A stretch of DNA of 37,637 bases from a virus, in IMG/VR virus record IMGVR_UViG_3300033388_004806, positions 1 to 37,637 of that record; one strand, given 5' to 3'. The notes beneath the pieces are model-generated. The model was given only the letters and a program-made list of their open reading frames with translations, was not told the DNA's origin and searched no databases. Position 1 is the first letter of the stretch. Each line of letters begins with the position of its first letter. The position numbers and the translations under genes were made by a program. Positions 1 to 8,148 of the stretch are shown here, in pieces.

Positions 1-1
1 C

Positions 2-109
2 GATAATGAGTTTATGGCTATTTCGACGGATCCAGGGGATAAAGGTAGTACACATCCAATAACGCCTCGCCACAATGCGATAAAGTCTCCCAAGAAGAAG
101 GAGAAATAA
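2..109 (+). CDS. C-terminal fragment of a truncated gene, unknown function
   Basis: An open frame enters from the left edge of the window and stops at TAA 107-109. It encodes the last 35 residues of a protein whose start lies outside the contig. The tail ends in a lysine-rich stretch (SPKKKEK). The final codons carry the GAAGGAG ribosome binding site of the next gene, as in a tightly packed rightward operon. No family can be assigned from 35 residues. Its position just ahead of the polymerase suggests a replication or nucleotide-metabolism gene, but that is inference only. Confidence 0.6.
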   Translation, partial: DNEFMAISTDPGDKGSTHPITPRHNAIKSPKKKEK

Positions 110-110
110 G

Positions 111-359
111 ATGCATATGAATGTTACCTATAAGTCGGTATGGCTATCAGACTTAGAACAGGAGGGTTGCGACTTCTCTAGCTTGCCTATAGAACTACGG
201 CTAACTGAGAAACAGCATGGGAAGATGGGGGGTAGGTTCAAGCTACCAGTGCCATTTATGTCGGCTGGAGTTATTGTAACCTGGTCATACCGATATAACA
301 ACTTTGTCACATACGTATATATGCTTGACAATATAGAGCTAGAGGAGAAACTACTATGA
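111..359 (+). CDS. Small hypothetical protein upstream of DNA polymerase
   Basis: This 82-residue ORF starts at ATG 111, 1 bp after the preceding stop, with GGAG at 100-103 as its Shine-Dalgarno; a second ATG at 117 is an alternative start. Its last codon overlaps the polymerase start in an ATGA arrangement (356-359), so the two are probably translationally coupled. The protein is mixed alpha/beta with no signal peptide or membrane helix. The middle is aromatic and beta-prone (around VIVTWSYRYNNF) and the C-terminus is acidic (NIELEEKLL). I do not recognise the family. Coupling to the polymerase gene suggests expression with the replication module. Confidence 0.7.
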   Translation: MHMNVTYKSVWLSDLEQEGCDFSSLPIELRLTEKQHGKMGGRFKLPVPFMSAGVIVTWSYRYNNFVTYVYMLDNIELEEKLL

Positions 360-2761
360 CCCAAGTGCTCTACGCTGAAGGCCCTCTTGATTGCAAGATC
401 TGCTTCATCGGTGAAGCTGCAGGCATTGATGAAGTTCGCCAGCAACGTCCCTTTGTAGGCAAAGCAGGCCAACTCCTTGACAGACTATTATCCAGAGCAG
501 GCATCGTCCGAGCAGAGTGCAGAATAGAGAACGTCTTACAGCTTCACCCACCTAACAACGATATAAGACCTTTTATTAACCTATCCAAGAAACCACCTTG
601 GATAACTCCACTAGCCCGACAACATATAGATGCCCTGTTGGAACGTCTAAGCAAGTGCTCAGCCAATGTGCTTGTGCCTTTGGGAGGTGTACCACTATAT
701 GTACTTACAGGCCTAGATAAAATAACAAAGAGACGAGGCTCCATCTTAAGCACACCAGAAGGTAGAAAGGTAATCCCTACTATCCATCCCTCAGCCTCTT
801 TCCGTATGTATGAGTACCAGCACTTTATTGCTCACGACTTGAAGAGAATAAGAAGGGAAAGTGAGTTTCCTAAAATTAGGTTGATGAAACGGAATCTTAT
901 CCTCGAGCCCTCATTCGATGAAGTGATGATATTCATAAGAAATTGCCACGATTATTTAAAGGTGGCCTTTGATATTGAGGTGAGCAGAGAAGAAATTTCT
1001 CATGTCAGTCTTGCGGTAGCTCCAGACAGTGCTATCTGCATTCCGTTCTATGATAGAGGCAGAGAAAACTTTACAGTAGATGAAGAAGCCTGTATCTGGA
1101 AGTCCTTAGGCGAACTCTTGGAGGTTCCCTATATCATAAAGATTGGCCAGAACATAGGCTTCGACTCTACCTTTGTATATCGCAAGTTTGGCATACGCAT
1201 AAGCCCTATCGAAGATACTATGGTAGCCCAAAAGGTAGCTTTTCCAGACTTCCCAATGGCTCTAGACTTCATTACATCTCTCTATTGCAATGGCGAACCC
1301 TATTACAAAGATGAAGGGAAAAAGTGGTTCAAGAATCCATTTGGCGACCATCTAACCTTCCGCCGTTATAGTGCTATGGACTCCGCTGTTGTAATAGAGG
1401 CATTCCCTAAACAGATACACGTACTTAAAGAACTACACAATAAAGAAACCTATAAACACCAAAGAGACCTCATTGAGCCTCTTACCTTTATGAGTGAGAG
1501 AGGGATACGTATGGATGTGGAGGGTCTTAAACAGGCCTCAGCCAACGCCAGTAGAAAGATAGCTGAACTCCAGAAAGAACTCAACGGGATAGTAGGCTTT
1601 GAACTTAACATAGCCTCTCCTAAACAAGTGAGGGACTACTTCTATATCAGGCGTGGTATTAAACCCTATATAAAGGATGGAGTTCCTACAGTAGATGAGA
1701 AGGCCTTAACTCGCATATCTATCAAAGGGTATGAAGAGGCAAACATAATCCTGGAGTTAAGACATCTTAAGAAGATGAAGGGAACCTATTATGATGTTCG
1801 GCTAGATATCGACAATCGCCTGCACTGCTCCTACAACCCTGTAGGTACAAAGCAAGGTAGAATAAGCTCATCCGAAACCATCTTTGGTACTGGAACTAAC
1901 CTACAAAACCAGCCAGAGGAAATGCTAAAGCTAATGATTGCTGACCCTGATTATCTAATGATATCTTTAGACCTATCTCAGGCCGAGAACCGTGTTGTTG
2001 CCTACGCTTCTAATGAACAAAGAATGATAAGAGCCTTTGAAAAAGGCATAGATATCCACAGCCAAACTGCGGGGCTTATCTTTAGCAAGTCTATTGAGGA
2101 GGTATCAGATGAACCTGGAAGTTCCAAACTTGGAGGTGGTAAATTTAGCGAGAGATTCTGGGGAAAGAAGGCAAACCATGGACTTAATTATGATTTGGGC
2201 TACAAGTCCTTCGCCTTATTATATCAACTTCCGGAAAGGGAAGCTAAAATTATCGTCGAACGCTACCATTCTGTATATCCAGGAGTTAGAATGTGGCACT
2301 CTAGTATTAGAGAGCAACTCTCAAGAAGTAAAACCCTCATTAATTGTTATGGAAGACATAGAAGGTTTATGGGAAGATGGGGGGACGACCTGTTTAAAGA
2401 GGCCTATTCATTTAATCCTCAGTCGACAGTTGCAGATAAACTTAACGGGGATGGGATATGCTTTGTCTACTATAACCAAGACCTGTTTAGGGAAGTCGAA
2501 CTACTTAACGCTGTCCACGATTCAATTCTCTTTCAGGTTCCCTTGGAAGTAGGAAGCAAGAGGATATTCGATGTTATCCAGACAGCGATGACTAGGCTAG
2601 AGTCTCCCATAGCATGGAAAGATAGGGAGTTCTCTATCCCGACGGATTGTAAGATAGGCTTCAATGCTTATGGAGATGTGAAAATCAGTCACGATGACAT
2701 GAAAAATAAGAGAGACGTTATAGAAAGGATTGAGAGGTGTATAGATGAGTCGACATCTTGA
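356..2761 (+). CDS. Family A DNA polymerase with N-terminal uracil-DNA-glycosylase-like domain
   Basis: This 801-residue replicative polymerase has three parts. Residues 1-170 resemble a family 4 UDG: GEAAG at 19-23, PFVGKAG at 32-38, a LHPPNN segment at 63-68 and HPSAS at 144-148. The iron-sulphur cysteines of classical family 4 enzymes are not in place: only about 18 residues precede GEAAG, and the Cys usually before the RPP segment is Leu. Residues about 200-350 are a DEDDy 3'-5' exonuclease (D206/E208, N266/D270, Y338/D342). Residues about 370-780 are PolA fingers, palm and thumb. Motif A is LDLSQAENR with D539 and E544. The O helix has R600, K604 and Y612. Motif C is HD at 721-722. The position matching E. 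coli Phe762 is His608, which is unusual. A UDG-like N-terminus on PolA is known from SPO1-type phages. There is no 5'-nuclease domain. The gene overlaps its neighbours at both ends. Confidence 0.95.
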   Translation: MTQVLYAEGPLDCKICFIGEAAGIDEVRQQRPFVGKAGQLLDRLLSRAGIVRAECRIENVLQLHPPNNDIRPFINLSKKPPWITPLARQHIDALLERLSKCSANVLVPLGGVPLYVLTGLDKITKRRGSILSTPEGRKVIPTIHPSASFRMYEYQHFIAHDLKRIRRESEFPKIRLMKRNLILEPSFDEVMIFIRNCHDYLKVAFDIEVSREEISHVSLAVAPDSAICIPFYDRGRENFTVDEEACIWKSLGELLEVPYIIKIGQNIGFDSTFVYRKFGIRISPIEDTMVAQKVAFPDFPMALDFITSLYCNGEPYYKDEGKKWFKNPFGDHLTFRRYSAMDSAVVIEAFPKQIHVLKELHNKETYKHQRDLIEPLTFMSERGIRMDVEGLKQASANASRKIAELQKELNGIVGFELNIASPKQVRDYFYIRRGIKPYIKDGVPTVDEKALTRISIKGYEEANIILELRHLKKMKGTYYDVRLDIDNRLHCSYNPVGTKQGRISSSETIFGTGTNLQNQPEEMLKLMIADPDYLMISLDLSQAENRVVAYASNEQRMIRAFEKGIDIHSQTAGLIFSKSIEEVSDEPGSSKLGGGKFSERFWGKKANHGLNYDLGYKSFALLYQLPEREAKIIVERYHSVYPGVRMWHSSIREQLSRSKTLINCYGRHRRFMGRWGDDLFKEAYSFNPQSTVADKLNGDGICFVYYNQDLFREVELLNAVHDSILFQVPLEVGSKRIFDVIQTAMTRLESPIAWKDREFSIPTDCKIGFNAYGDVKISHDDMKNKRDVIERIERCIDESTS

Positions 2762-3908
2762 GGACTGGATCGATGCATATCTAAAATACACCTCCAATAC
2801 GGAACCTCGTGAGTCATTCAGAAGATGGTCGGCCATATCAGCAATAGCCTCTGTACTCCAAAGAAAGGTCTATCTCCCCTTTGGGATGGAAACCTTCTTC
2901 CCCAATATGTATATCATTTTAGTAGGCCCTCCAGCAGCCCGAAAGGGAACTGCGGTGAAGCCTGCAAGGAAGATGCTTGATAGGCTTGGAATAGAGATTG
3001 CTGCAGATGAGTCATCAAGACAGAAGCTAATAACTAGACTCGCCGAGGCTCACGCTTCGCACTCAGATAAAGAGGGCAATGCCTACTACCATTGTTCCCT
3101 AACCATATGGGCAAGTGAACTTACGACCTTTCTAGGCTATGGGAATATAGACCTACTGACAGATTTAAACAAGTGGTTCGATTGTGAGGATAGATTTAGG
3201 TACGACACAATTAAGCATGGGATGCAAGAAGTAGTTAGTGTATGGGTCAACCTCATGGGCTGCACGACCCCAGATCTCCTACAGCTATCTATGCCTCAAG
3301 GGACAGTTGGTTCTGGCTTCTCTTCTCGTACGGTCTTCGTATATGAGGACAATAAAGGGAAGTTAGTCATATTCCCTAAAGACGATGAGGCAGCTATGGA
3401 GATTCTGACTCAAGACCTGGGCAAAATCTGGACTCTATGTGGAAAGTTCCAAATGGAAAGTGGGTTTATGGAGAAGTATGGGGTATGGAGAGAAGTAGGA
3501 GAAAGAAACCCTCCAATTAAAGACCCAAGATTGTGCTATTATCTCCAACGCAGGCATGTTCAGTTGCTAAAGCTCTGCATGATATACTCTGCATCGAGAG
3601 GTAATGATATGACTCTTAGATTAGTGGACTTTGATAGGGCTAATAAGACATTGGTGAGTGCAGAGAGGAAGATGTCATATGTATTTAGAGGCATGGGAGC
3701 TAACCCACTTGGGCATGTTCAACTACTGATAATGAAGACCATTGGAGAGGCTAGGGAGATAAGAATATCAGAGCTTATGAATATCTATCATGATGAGGTT
3801 AATAGAGATGATTTAGGAAAGATATTTGCTACATTGCAGATGATGAGGTATTGTGTCGTGGATTATAAGAATGGAGTTGTTAGGTATATTGAGGAGGAGA
3901 AAAGATGA
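2745..3908 (+). CDS. P-loop replication protein (DUF3987-like helicase/ATPase)
   Basis: This 387-residue protein starts inside the polymerase gene (17-bp overlap) with AGGTG about 6 nt before the ATG. A Walker A loop GPPAARKGT lies at residues 61-69. A hydrophobic strand ending in an acidic residue (LTIWASE, 119-125) fits Walker B. The GPPxxxKGT form, preceded by an N-terminal helix containing a WxAISAIA segment, is typical of DUF3987-type ATPases encoded beside phage and plasmid primases. The likely role is a replicative helicase or helicase-loader acting with the adjacent polymerase. The C-terminal 80 residues look like a winged-helix domain (ISELMNIYHDEV, then LGKIFATLQMM). No primase domain is visible in this chain or elsewhere in the window. 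The last codons overlap the next start (ATGA, 3905-3908). Confidence 0.75.
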   Translation: MSRHLEDWIDAYLKYTSNTEPRESFRRWSAISAIASVLQRKVYLPFGMETFFPNMYIILVGPPAARKGTAVKPARKMLDRLGIEIAADESSRQKLITRLAEAHASHSDKEGNAYYHCSLTIWASELTTFLGYGNIDLLTDLNKWFDCEDRFRYDTIKHGMQEVVSVWVNLMGCTTPDLLQLSMPQGTVGSGFSSRTVFVYEDNKGKLVIFPKDDEAAMEILTQDLGKIWTLCGKFQMESGFMEKYGVWREVGERNPPIKDPRLCYYLQRRHVQLLKLCMIYSASRGNDMTLRLVDFDRANKTLVSAERKMSYVFRGMGANPLGHVQLLIMKTIGEAREIRISELMNIYHDEVNRDDLGKIFATLQMMRYCVVDYKNGVVRYIEEEKR

Positions 3909-4492
3909 AAGGCACTAGAAGAGGAATGGCTATGCTACCAATATTCAATGCTAACCAAGAGCGAGCCAGAGATCTCGTCGAGAAAGATAGCGGTGTGTGG
4001 ATTGAGTTGTTGAGGGAACAGCCGCTAGAAGGCATGGAGTTAGCTGTATTCGGTAGTACGAATAACCCTGCACATGATGGTACAACTGTATTTACAATGC
4101 AACCGCAAAGAGGATATTTATTATACGGCGAAAATGGGAACAGTATAATTATCAAGCTCTATCATCCGTCAGGTCTGTATGATGTCAAGGAGACTTGGTG
4201 TGCTAGAATATATGAATACATTGAAGGACAAGGAACTGAAATTACCATCCTTTATAAGTCAGATTATACCAAAGAAGAGCTTGAAATATTAAATTACAAA
4301 TGGTGCTCCCCTATTCTTATGCCCCGCGAAGCTGTTCGGTCTAGGGTGAAGATTGATACAACGGTGGAGCAGAAAGATGACGGCCTATGGTATGAGATTT
4401 ATAACTGGACAGAGGAGATGGTGAAATGGCACCTGCATAACAAAATGTTACACAGTTTTGAGGGAAGGAGTAGTAATAATGGTACAGACTAA
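3905..4492 (+). CDS. Hypothetical protein in replication operon
   Basis: This 195-residue protein is coupled to the upstream ATPase by a 4-bp ATGA overlap. The start is supported by GAGGAG in the tail of the previous gene. The chain is acidic and beta-rich, with no transmembrane segment, metal-binding motif or recognisable fold; the centre (GYLLYGENGNSIIIKLYHPSG) suggests a small beta-sheet domain. One 23-bp palindromic element (4433-4455) lies inside the last 20 codons and encodes LHNKMLHS, so the DNA signal is overlaid on coding sequence here, unlike the other copies. The extreme C-terminus (FEGRSSNNGTD) is low-complexity and probably reflects that overlap. Function unknown. Confidence 0.75.
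   Translation: MKGTRRGMAMLPIFNANQERARDLVEKDSGVWIELLREQPLEGMELAVFGSTNNPAHDGTTVFTMQPQRGYLLYGENGNSIIIKLYHPSGLYDVKETWCARIYEYIEGQGTEITILYKSDYTKEELEILNYKWCSPILMPREAVRSRVKIDTTVEQKDDGLWYEIYNWTEEMVKWHLHNKMLHSFEGRSSNNGTD
4433..4455 (+). repeat. 23-bp interrupted palindrome, copy 1
   Basis: Left arm CTGCATAACA, centre AAA, right arm TGTTACACAG. It is identical base for base to the copy at 18826-18848, although the flanking genes run in opposite directions. It ends 23 nt before the ATG of the next gene at 4479. Confidence 0.9.
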
Positions 4493-4658
4493 ACTAGTGC
4501 TACGGCTAATTAAGGATGGGAAAGATGTAGGGAGAATGAGGATAAGAAAATCCAAAGTTTCTACAAGCATGTTTATAGAGCAATCTCGTAACGATGATAT
4601 TTGGTTTTCTATATACGCTGAGCTAATTGACTATGACTCCTTTGAATTGCTAGTTTAA
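4479..4658 (+). CDS. Small hypothetical protein at end of rightward operon
   Basis: I place the start at ATG 4479 because GGAAGGAG at 4463-4470 has normal spacing to it. The upstream in-frame ATG at 4458 has no Shine-Dalgarno. The product is 59 residues beginning MVQTKLVLRLIKDG and is rich in short beta-strands. It overlaps the end of the preceding gene by 14 bp. Its TAA (4656-4658) overlaps the stop of the converging late block, so the two operons meet with no intergenic space. No family recognised. Confidence 0.65.
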   Translation: MVQTKLVLRLIKDGKDVGRMRIRKSKVSTSMFIEQSRNDDIWFSIYAELIDYDSFELLV

Positions 4659-7600
4659 CGCTCTTCCTCTGCTTCTTTCTTTAACTGTTTTCTAGCCTTA
4701 CCCTTACCTTTATCAACAGCCTTCTCCAAACCTTCTATCACCCTTTCATCATCATAAGTAGGCCACAGCCTGCGTCCTACTTCCTTCTCAATCTCTTCTC
4801 CTACATACAAAGCAGAAAGCTTCTGGTATCTATCATACCTTTCATCGTTAAGCACCCAGGTCCCAATCCTTCTACTCAATCCTTTAACCGTTATACCAAA
4901 GTGCTCTAACACAGCCTTATTCTCTTCAGAAAGCATATCACGGACATTTCTTTCTGCCCCTCTTTGCTCTCTAAACATAGGCCTTAGGTCTGGAATGCCT
5001 CTCCTTTCAGCTCTCGCTATCCCTTCTAACTTACCTATCTCACCGTGCATGCCTCTCACAAGCTCTTGTTCTTTAGGACTTAACTCATCCCAAGCAACTC
5101 CATAATAGTCATTAGCAAGCTCATCTTTCTTATTCGCAACGTCAGCCCAAGGAGAAGGAGGATAAGTCTGTTGACCAATGCCCAAAACGGATGGAATAGA
5201 CATAGCAGTTGCAGCAACCCCTATAGCTATTGGGTCTCCTACTTTTGACTTAAATATATGACCTCCCTCAAGTCTTTGAAATCTAATAACCTCAACTATA
5301 TCTTGAAAAGTCATTGGGCCCATCCGTTTCCACAATACATTGTCAAAAGCGACCTCAGCAACCTTCTTAACACTTTCCCAATCCATACGTAGGCCTTTAG
5401 GAAGAGTGAAAGACTCTCTGATAGATCTAGGCGTAAACTCTTCTCTTATCATAGTCTCCTCTGCTATTATATCTGTAACCCCTCCACCAAGTGGAGACAA
5501 CTTAGTTCTAAGAAAGTCAGTGAGCGTTTTTGCCCTTCGCTTAGTATATATATGACCTGTTGCTGTAGCCTTTCCTTTTCCCATTACCATCTGAGCAACC
5601 ATCCTAGCCATAGATTGGTCAGCTCCCCAATAGTTGTACCTCGTGTTGCCAATCTTGATCTTTCCAAAGTCGGTTGAGAGGGGGTTGTGCTCTACTTCTG
5701 CACCTCCAAGTTTGGCAAGACCCATAATAGCAAGACCAGTACCTACATATCTAACTAACCCACCAGCAACAATCTTGCGTACCTCTGGAGTACTTGTAAA
5801 CAGTAGCAATGGCATCTCGAATCTAGAGGAAGTATACCTTGGAGAGAAGAAAGCAGCGTTTAGTGCTGGGCCTAGAGCCTTGAGAGCTCCAAGTGATCCC
5901 CTACCACTAAAAACATTTATCATATGGGCTAGGCTCTTCTCTTGTGCCAACTTCTCTAATGGTGACAACGCTTCAAACCATATACTCCCGTCCCACTCTT
6001 GCCCTGTTATGTAATCGAAGTAGTCTGCCCTTAGCTTGTCTAAATAGATAGCATATGCTCTCGCTGATGCCCTAACACCAGGAATAAACTGAGCAAGCCT
6101 GCCCTGAATGGCCTCTTCCCTCATCCCAATATCAGCAGTGTCCCAAAACTCTGACTTAAATACACCGGCTTCAGCCCTTCTCTTGGCTCTAGGCCCCACT
6201 CTTAACAGCATATCCTGCGCCTTAAAGTATTCCTCGTTGGCGAACGCTTTTAGCTGAGTTATAAATGCCTCCTTAGCAATCTTTGGCTTCATTAATCCGA
6301 GTATAAGTCCCTGTCTTCCAGCTCCAGATAGATCCTCAGCAGTTAGAGTAGTCCTTGGAGTATTAGCTGCTTCTAAAAGAGCCCCGTAGATCTTAACGCC
6401 TGCAGGTCTCTTTGCTTCTAATGCAAATTCTATCTCAGGCCCAAACACTTTGGCAATAGATTTCATGTCATTTCCTCTAGGGACAACACCATTTGTTAGG
6501 TTGCTTAAAGCTCTACCTGCATGAACTCTATTAAATATACTTAATGGTGCAGCATGAATCCTATTAAATAGGTAATCTATCTGACTCCTAGGTAAGAGCA
6601 AGGGATCAATTTCCACCTGCGGCAACTTCTGCCCCGTTGTACTCCTTAAAGCTTCTCTATATCCAGCTTCCCCTGTCCCTGCTCCCCATATCGTGTCTAT
6701 TTGCAAGGCCTTTCGTTGAAGCTCCTTATGTGTTAGATCATCTAGTTCCTTTTTACTGACCTTGGTCTTCTTTACAAATTCTAGCAGTTTGCCCTCAGGC
6801 GTCTGAGGCATACCAGTTGCCTTGGGCATTCCAGGCCAAGGTGTTCCCTTTGTAGCCCTTGGGTTCTTACTCATATATTCCTGTACTAAAGGTATATGGG
6901 CGTCAGCATCCGCTAAAGCCTTTATCTCAATCCCCCTTTTCTTTGCAAACCTAGCAAACCCCTTGATATTTAGGTCTCCAGTATTAATAGCTCCACGAGC
7001 AGCATCGGAGCTAACAGACCATTTAGGAGGACGTTTGCCTGCACCAAAGGGAAAGAGGGTCATGCCTAGAGTTCCGCCTTCAACTTCAGTTCTAGCAGCC
7101 TGTTCCCTAAAGTACTTAGCCCTTCCCTCCTTACTCCTCATTATCTTTGGGATATCCTTGGAAACCTGAGCCTTAGTCTCTCCCCTCTGTATCCTCTTCC
7201 ATACATCTAGAGTAAGAAACCCTTTCTCTTTATCTGTAAGTGACTTAAACCAAGGAGCTTTCACAAGGAACTTTCCAGCACCAGCAACCTTACCAGCTGT
7301 AACCACCTTCCCTATAAACTCTGCAACCTCTGCCCCAGTTTTAACAGCCCCACCTTTAACGCCTAATACCTCTGGAAGACCCTTGCCTGCCCCAAACTTA
7401 TAATCAATATCTTCCCTTACACCAGCCGCACCAAGATTCATGAGTTCACTTATACCCATAAAAGTACCTACTCCAATCAAAGTAGGGATAGGTGCAGCAA
7501 TAGCTCCAGCAGCCACAGCAGGAACCAAAGCAGTTTCGACTAGACCTTTACCTAACTCTGGCAATGTCGGCCCTGTCATCTCTCCTCTAAGTCTAAGCCT

Positions 7601-7954
7601 TTCCTCTTCTGCCTCACTAATAGCAGTAGGCTTAGCCTCTGGAAAGTAAAGCTCTCTAGGCCCAACCATCTTCTCTCTTCCCCACTCATATGCCCTTTGA
7701 GAAATCGAAGGTTGTTCTACCTCTGATATAGAAGGAATCTCCTCTGGAGGGCCTTCTCCCCACGGATATACTGGAAGCCTCTCAGGCCTTATCCCCTCAA
7801 ACTCTTCCTCCGCTACAGCTGTACTAACAGCAGGCGCAACCTCCATTTCTGGAATAGCATCATAGCTCTCGTCTATCATTCCAGCTATTTGTTCAGGCGT
7901 TAAGCCATCTGGGATTTCCACTTCCCTCTTTTTGCGTGGTAGATATATTCTCAC
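4655..7954 (-). CDS. Large internal virion / DNA-ejection-type protein
   Basis: This 1099-residue protein starts at GTG 7954 and overlaps the previous stop as GTGA. It is the last gene of the late block. The N-terminus (KREVEIPDGLTPEQI) is a short conserved-looking peptide, followed by an acidic, proline-rich linker to about residue 135. A hydrophobic Ala/Gly-rich region follows at about 138-178. Further hydrophobic stretches lie near 733-750 and 904-924. A segment near 765-778 (FGKIKIGNTRYNYWG) followed by YTKRRAKTLTDFL resembles the C-terminal LPD38-type region of phage large polyvalent or ejection proteins. The C-terminus is strongly charged and helical (KGKGKARKQLKKEAEEER). Size, membrane-compatible stretches and position after the nozzle gene fit an internal protein injected with DNA, the role of T7 gp16-like proteins. 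No lytic transglycosylase motif seen. Confidence 0.65.
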   Translation of the reverse strand: MRIYLPRKKREVEIPDGLTPEQIAGMIDESYDAIPEMEVAPAVSTAVAEEEFEGIRPERLPVYPWGEGPPEEIPSISEVEQPSISQRAYEWGREKMVGPRELYFPEAKPTAISEAEEERLRLRGEMTGPTLPELGKGLVETALVPAVAAGAIAAPIPTLIGVGTFMGISELMNLGAAGVREDIDYKFGAGKGLPEVLGVKGGAVKTGAEVAEFIGKVVTAGKVAGAGKFLVKAPWFKSLTDKEKGFLTLDVWKRIQRGETKAQVSKDIPKIMRSKEGRAKYFREQAARTEVEGGTLGMTLFPFGAGKRPPKWSVSSDAARGAINTGDLNIKGFARFAKKRGIEIKALADADAHIPLVQEYMSKNPRATKGTPWPGMPKATGMPQTPEGKLLEFVKKTKVSKKELDDLTHKELQRKALQIDTIWGAGTGEAGYREALRSTTGQKLPQVEIDPLLLPRSQIDYLFNRIHAAPLSIFNRVHAGRALSNLTNGVVPRGNDMKSIAKVFGPEIEFALEAKRPAGVKIYGALLEAANTPRTTLTAEDLSGAGRQGLILGLMKPKIAKEAFITQLKAFANEEYFKAQDMLLRVGPRAKRRAEAGVFKSEFWDTADIGMREEAIQGRLAQFIPGVRASARAYAIYLDKLRADYFDYITGQEWDGSIWFEALSPLEKLAQEKSLAHMINVFSGRGSLGALKALGPALNAAFFSPRYTSSRFEMPLLLFTSTPEVRKIVAGGLVRYVGTGLAIMGLAKLGGAEVEHNPLSTDFGKIKIGNTRYNYWGADQSMARMVAQMVMGKGKATATGHIYTKRRAKTLTDFLRTKLSPLGGGVTDIIAEETMIREEFTPRSIRESFTLPKGLRMDWESVKKVAEVAFDNVLWKRMGPMTFQDIVEVIRFQRLEGGHIFKSKVGDPIAIGVAATAMSIPSVLGIGQQTYPPSPWADVANKKDELANDYYGVAWDELSPKEQELVRGMHGEIGKLEGIARAERRGIPDLRPMFREQRGAERNVRDMLSEENKAVLEHFGITVKGLSRRIGTWVLNDERYDRYQKLSALYVGEEIEKEVGRRLWPTYDDERVIEGLEKAVDKGKGKARKQLKKEAEEER

Positions 7955-8148
7955 TTGATTATTCCTCTACTCCTAAGAGCCTCATCAGCTCTTTCTTTAG
8001 CAGTTGCTCCACCTGGTTCTCCTATTACCTCTACCCATCCGTGTTCAGTAGGAATCCTATCCTCGGGCAACCTACCATCCTTAATAGCTTCCCTAATAAG
8101 TTCTGTATATATCCTCTGGTATTCTCCAGCCCCAGCTCTCTGCCTCAT
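7951..8148 (-). CDS. Small charged protein between two ejection-protein genes
   Basis: This 65-residue ORF begins inside the end of the upstream gene (56-bp overlap, different frame) and ends on a GTGA overlap with the 1099-residue gene. The frame is closed by TAG two codons before its ATG, so it is a separate ORF and not a readthrough extension. A weak GGAT lies about 9 nt before the ATG. The sequence is hydrophilic (IYTELIREAIKDGRLPEDR, then a Gly/Pro turn and a helical tail). Coupling at its 3' end supports translation. Function unknown; possibly a small companion of the ejection proteins. Confidence 0.55.
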   Translation of the reverse strand: MRQRAGAGEYQRIYTELIREAIKDGRLPEDRIPTEHGWVEVIGEPGGATAKERADEALRSRGIIK

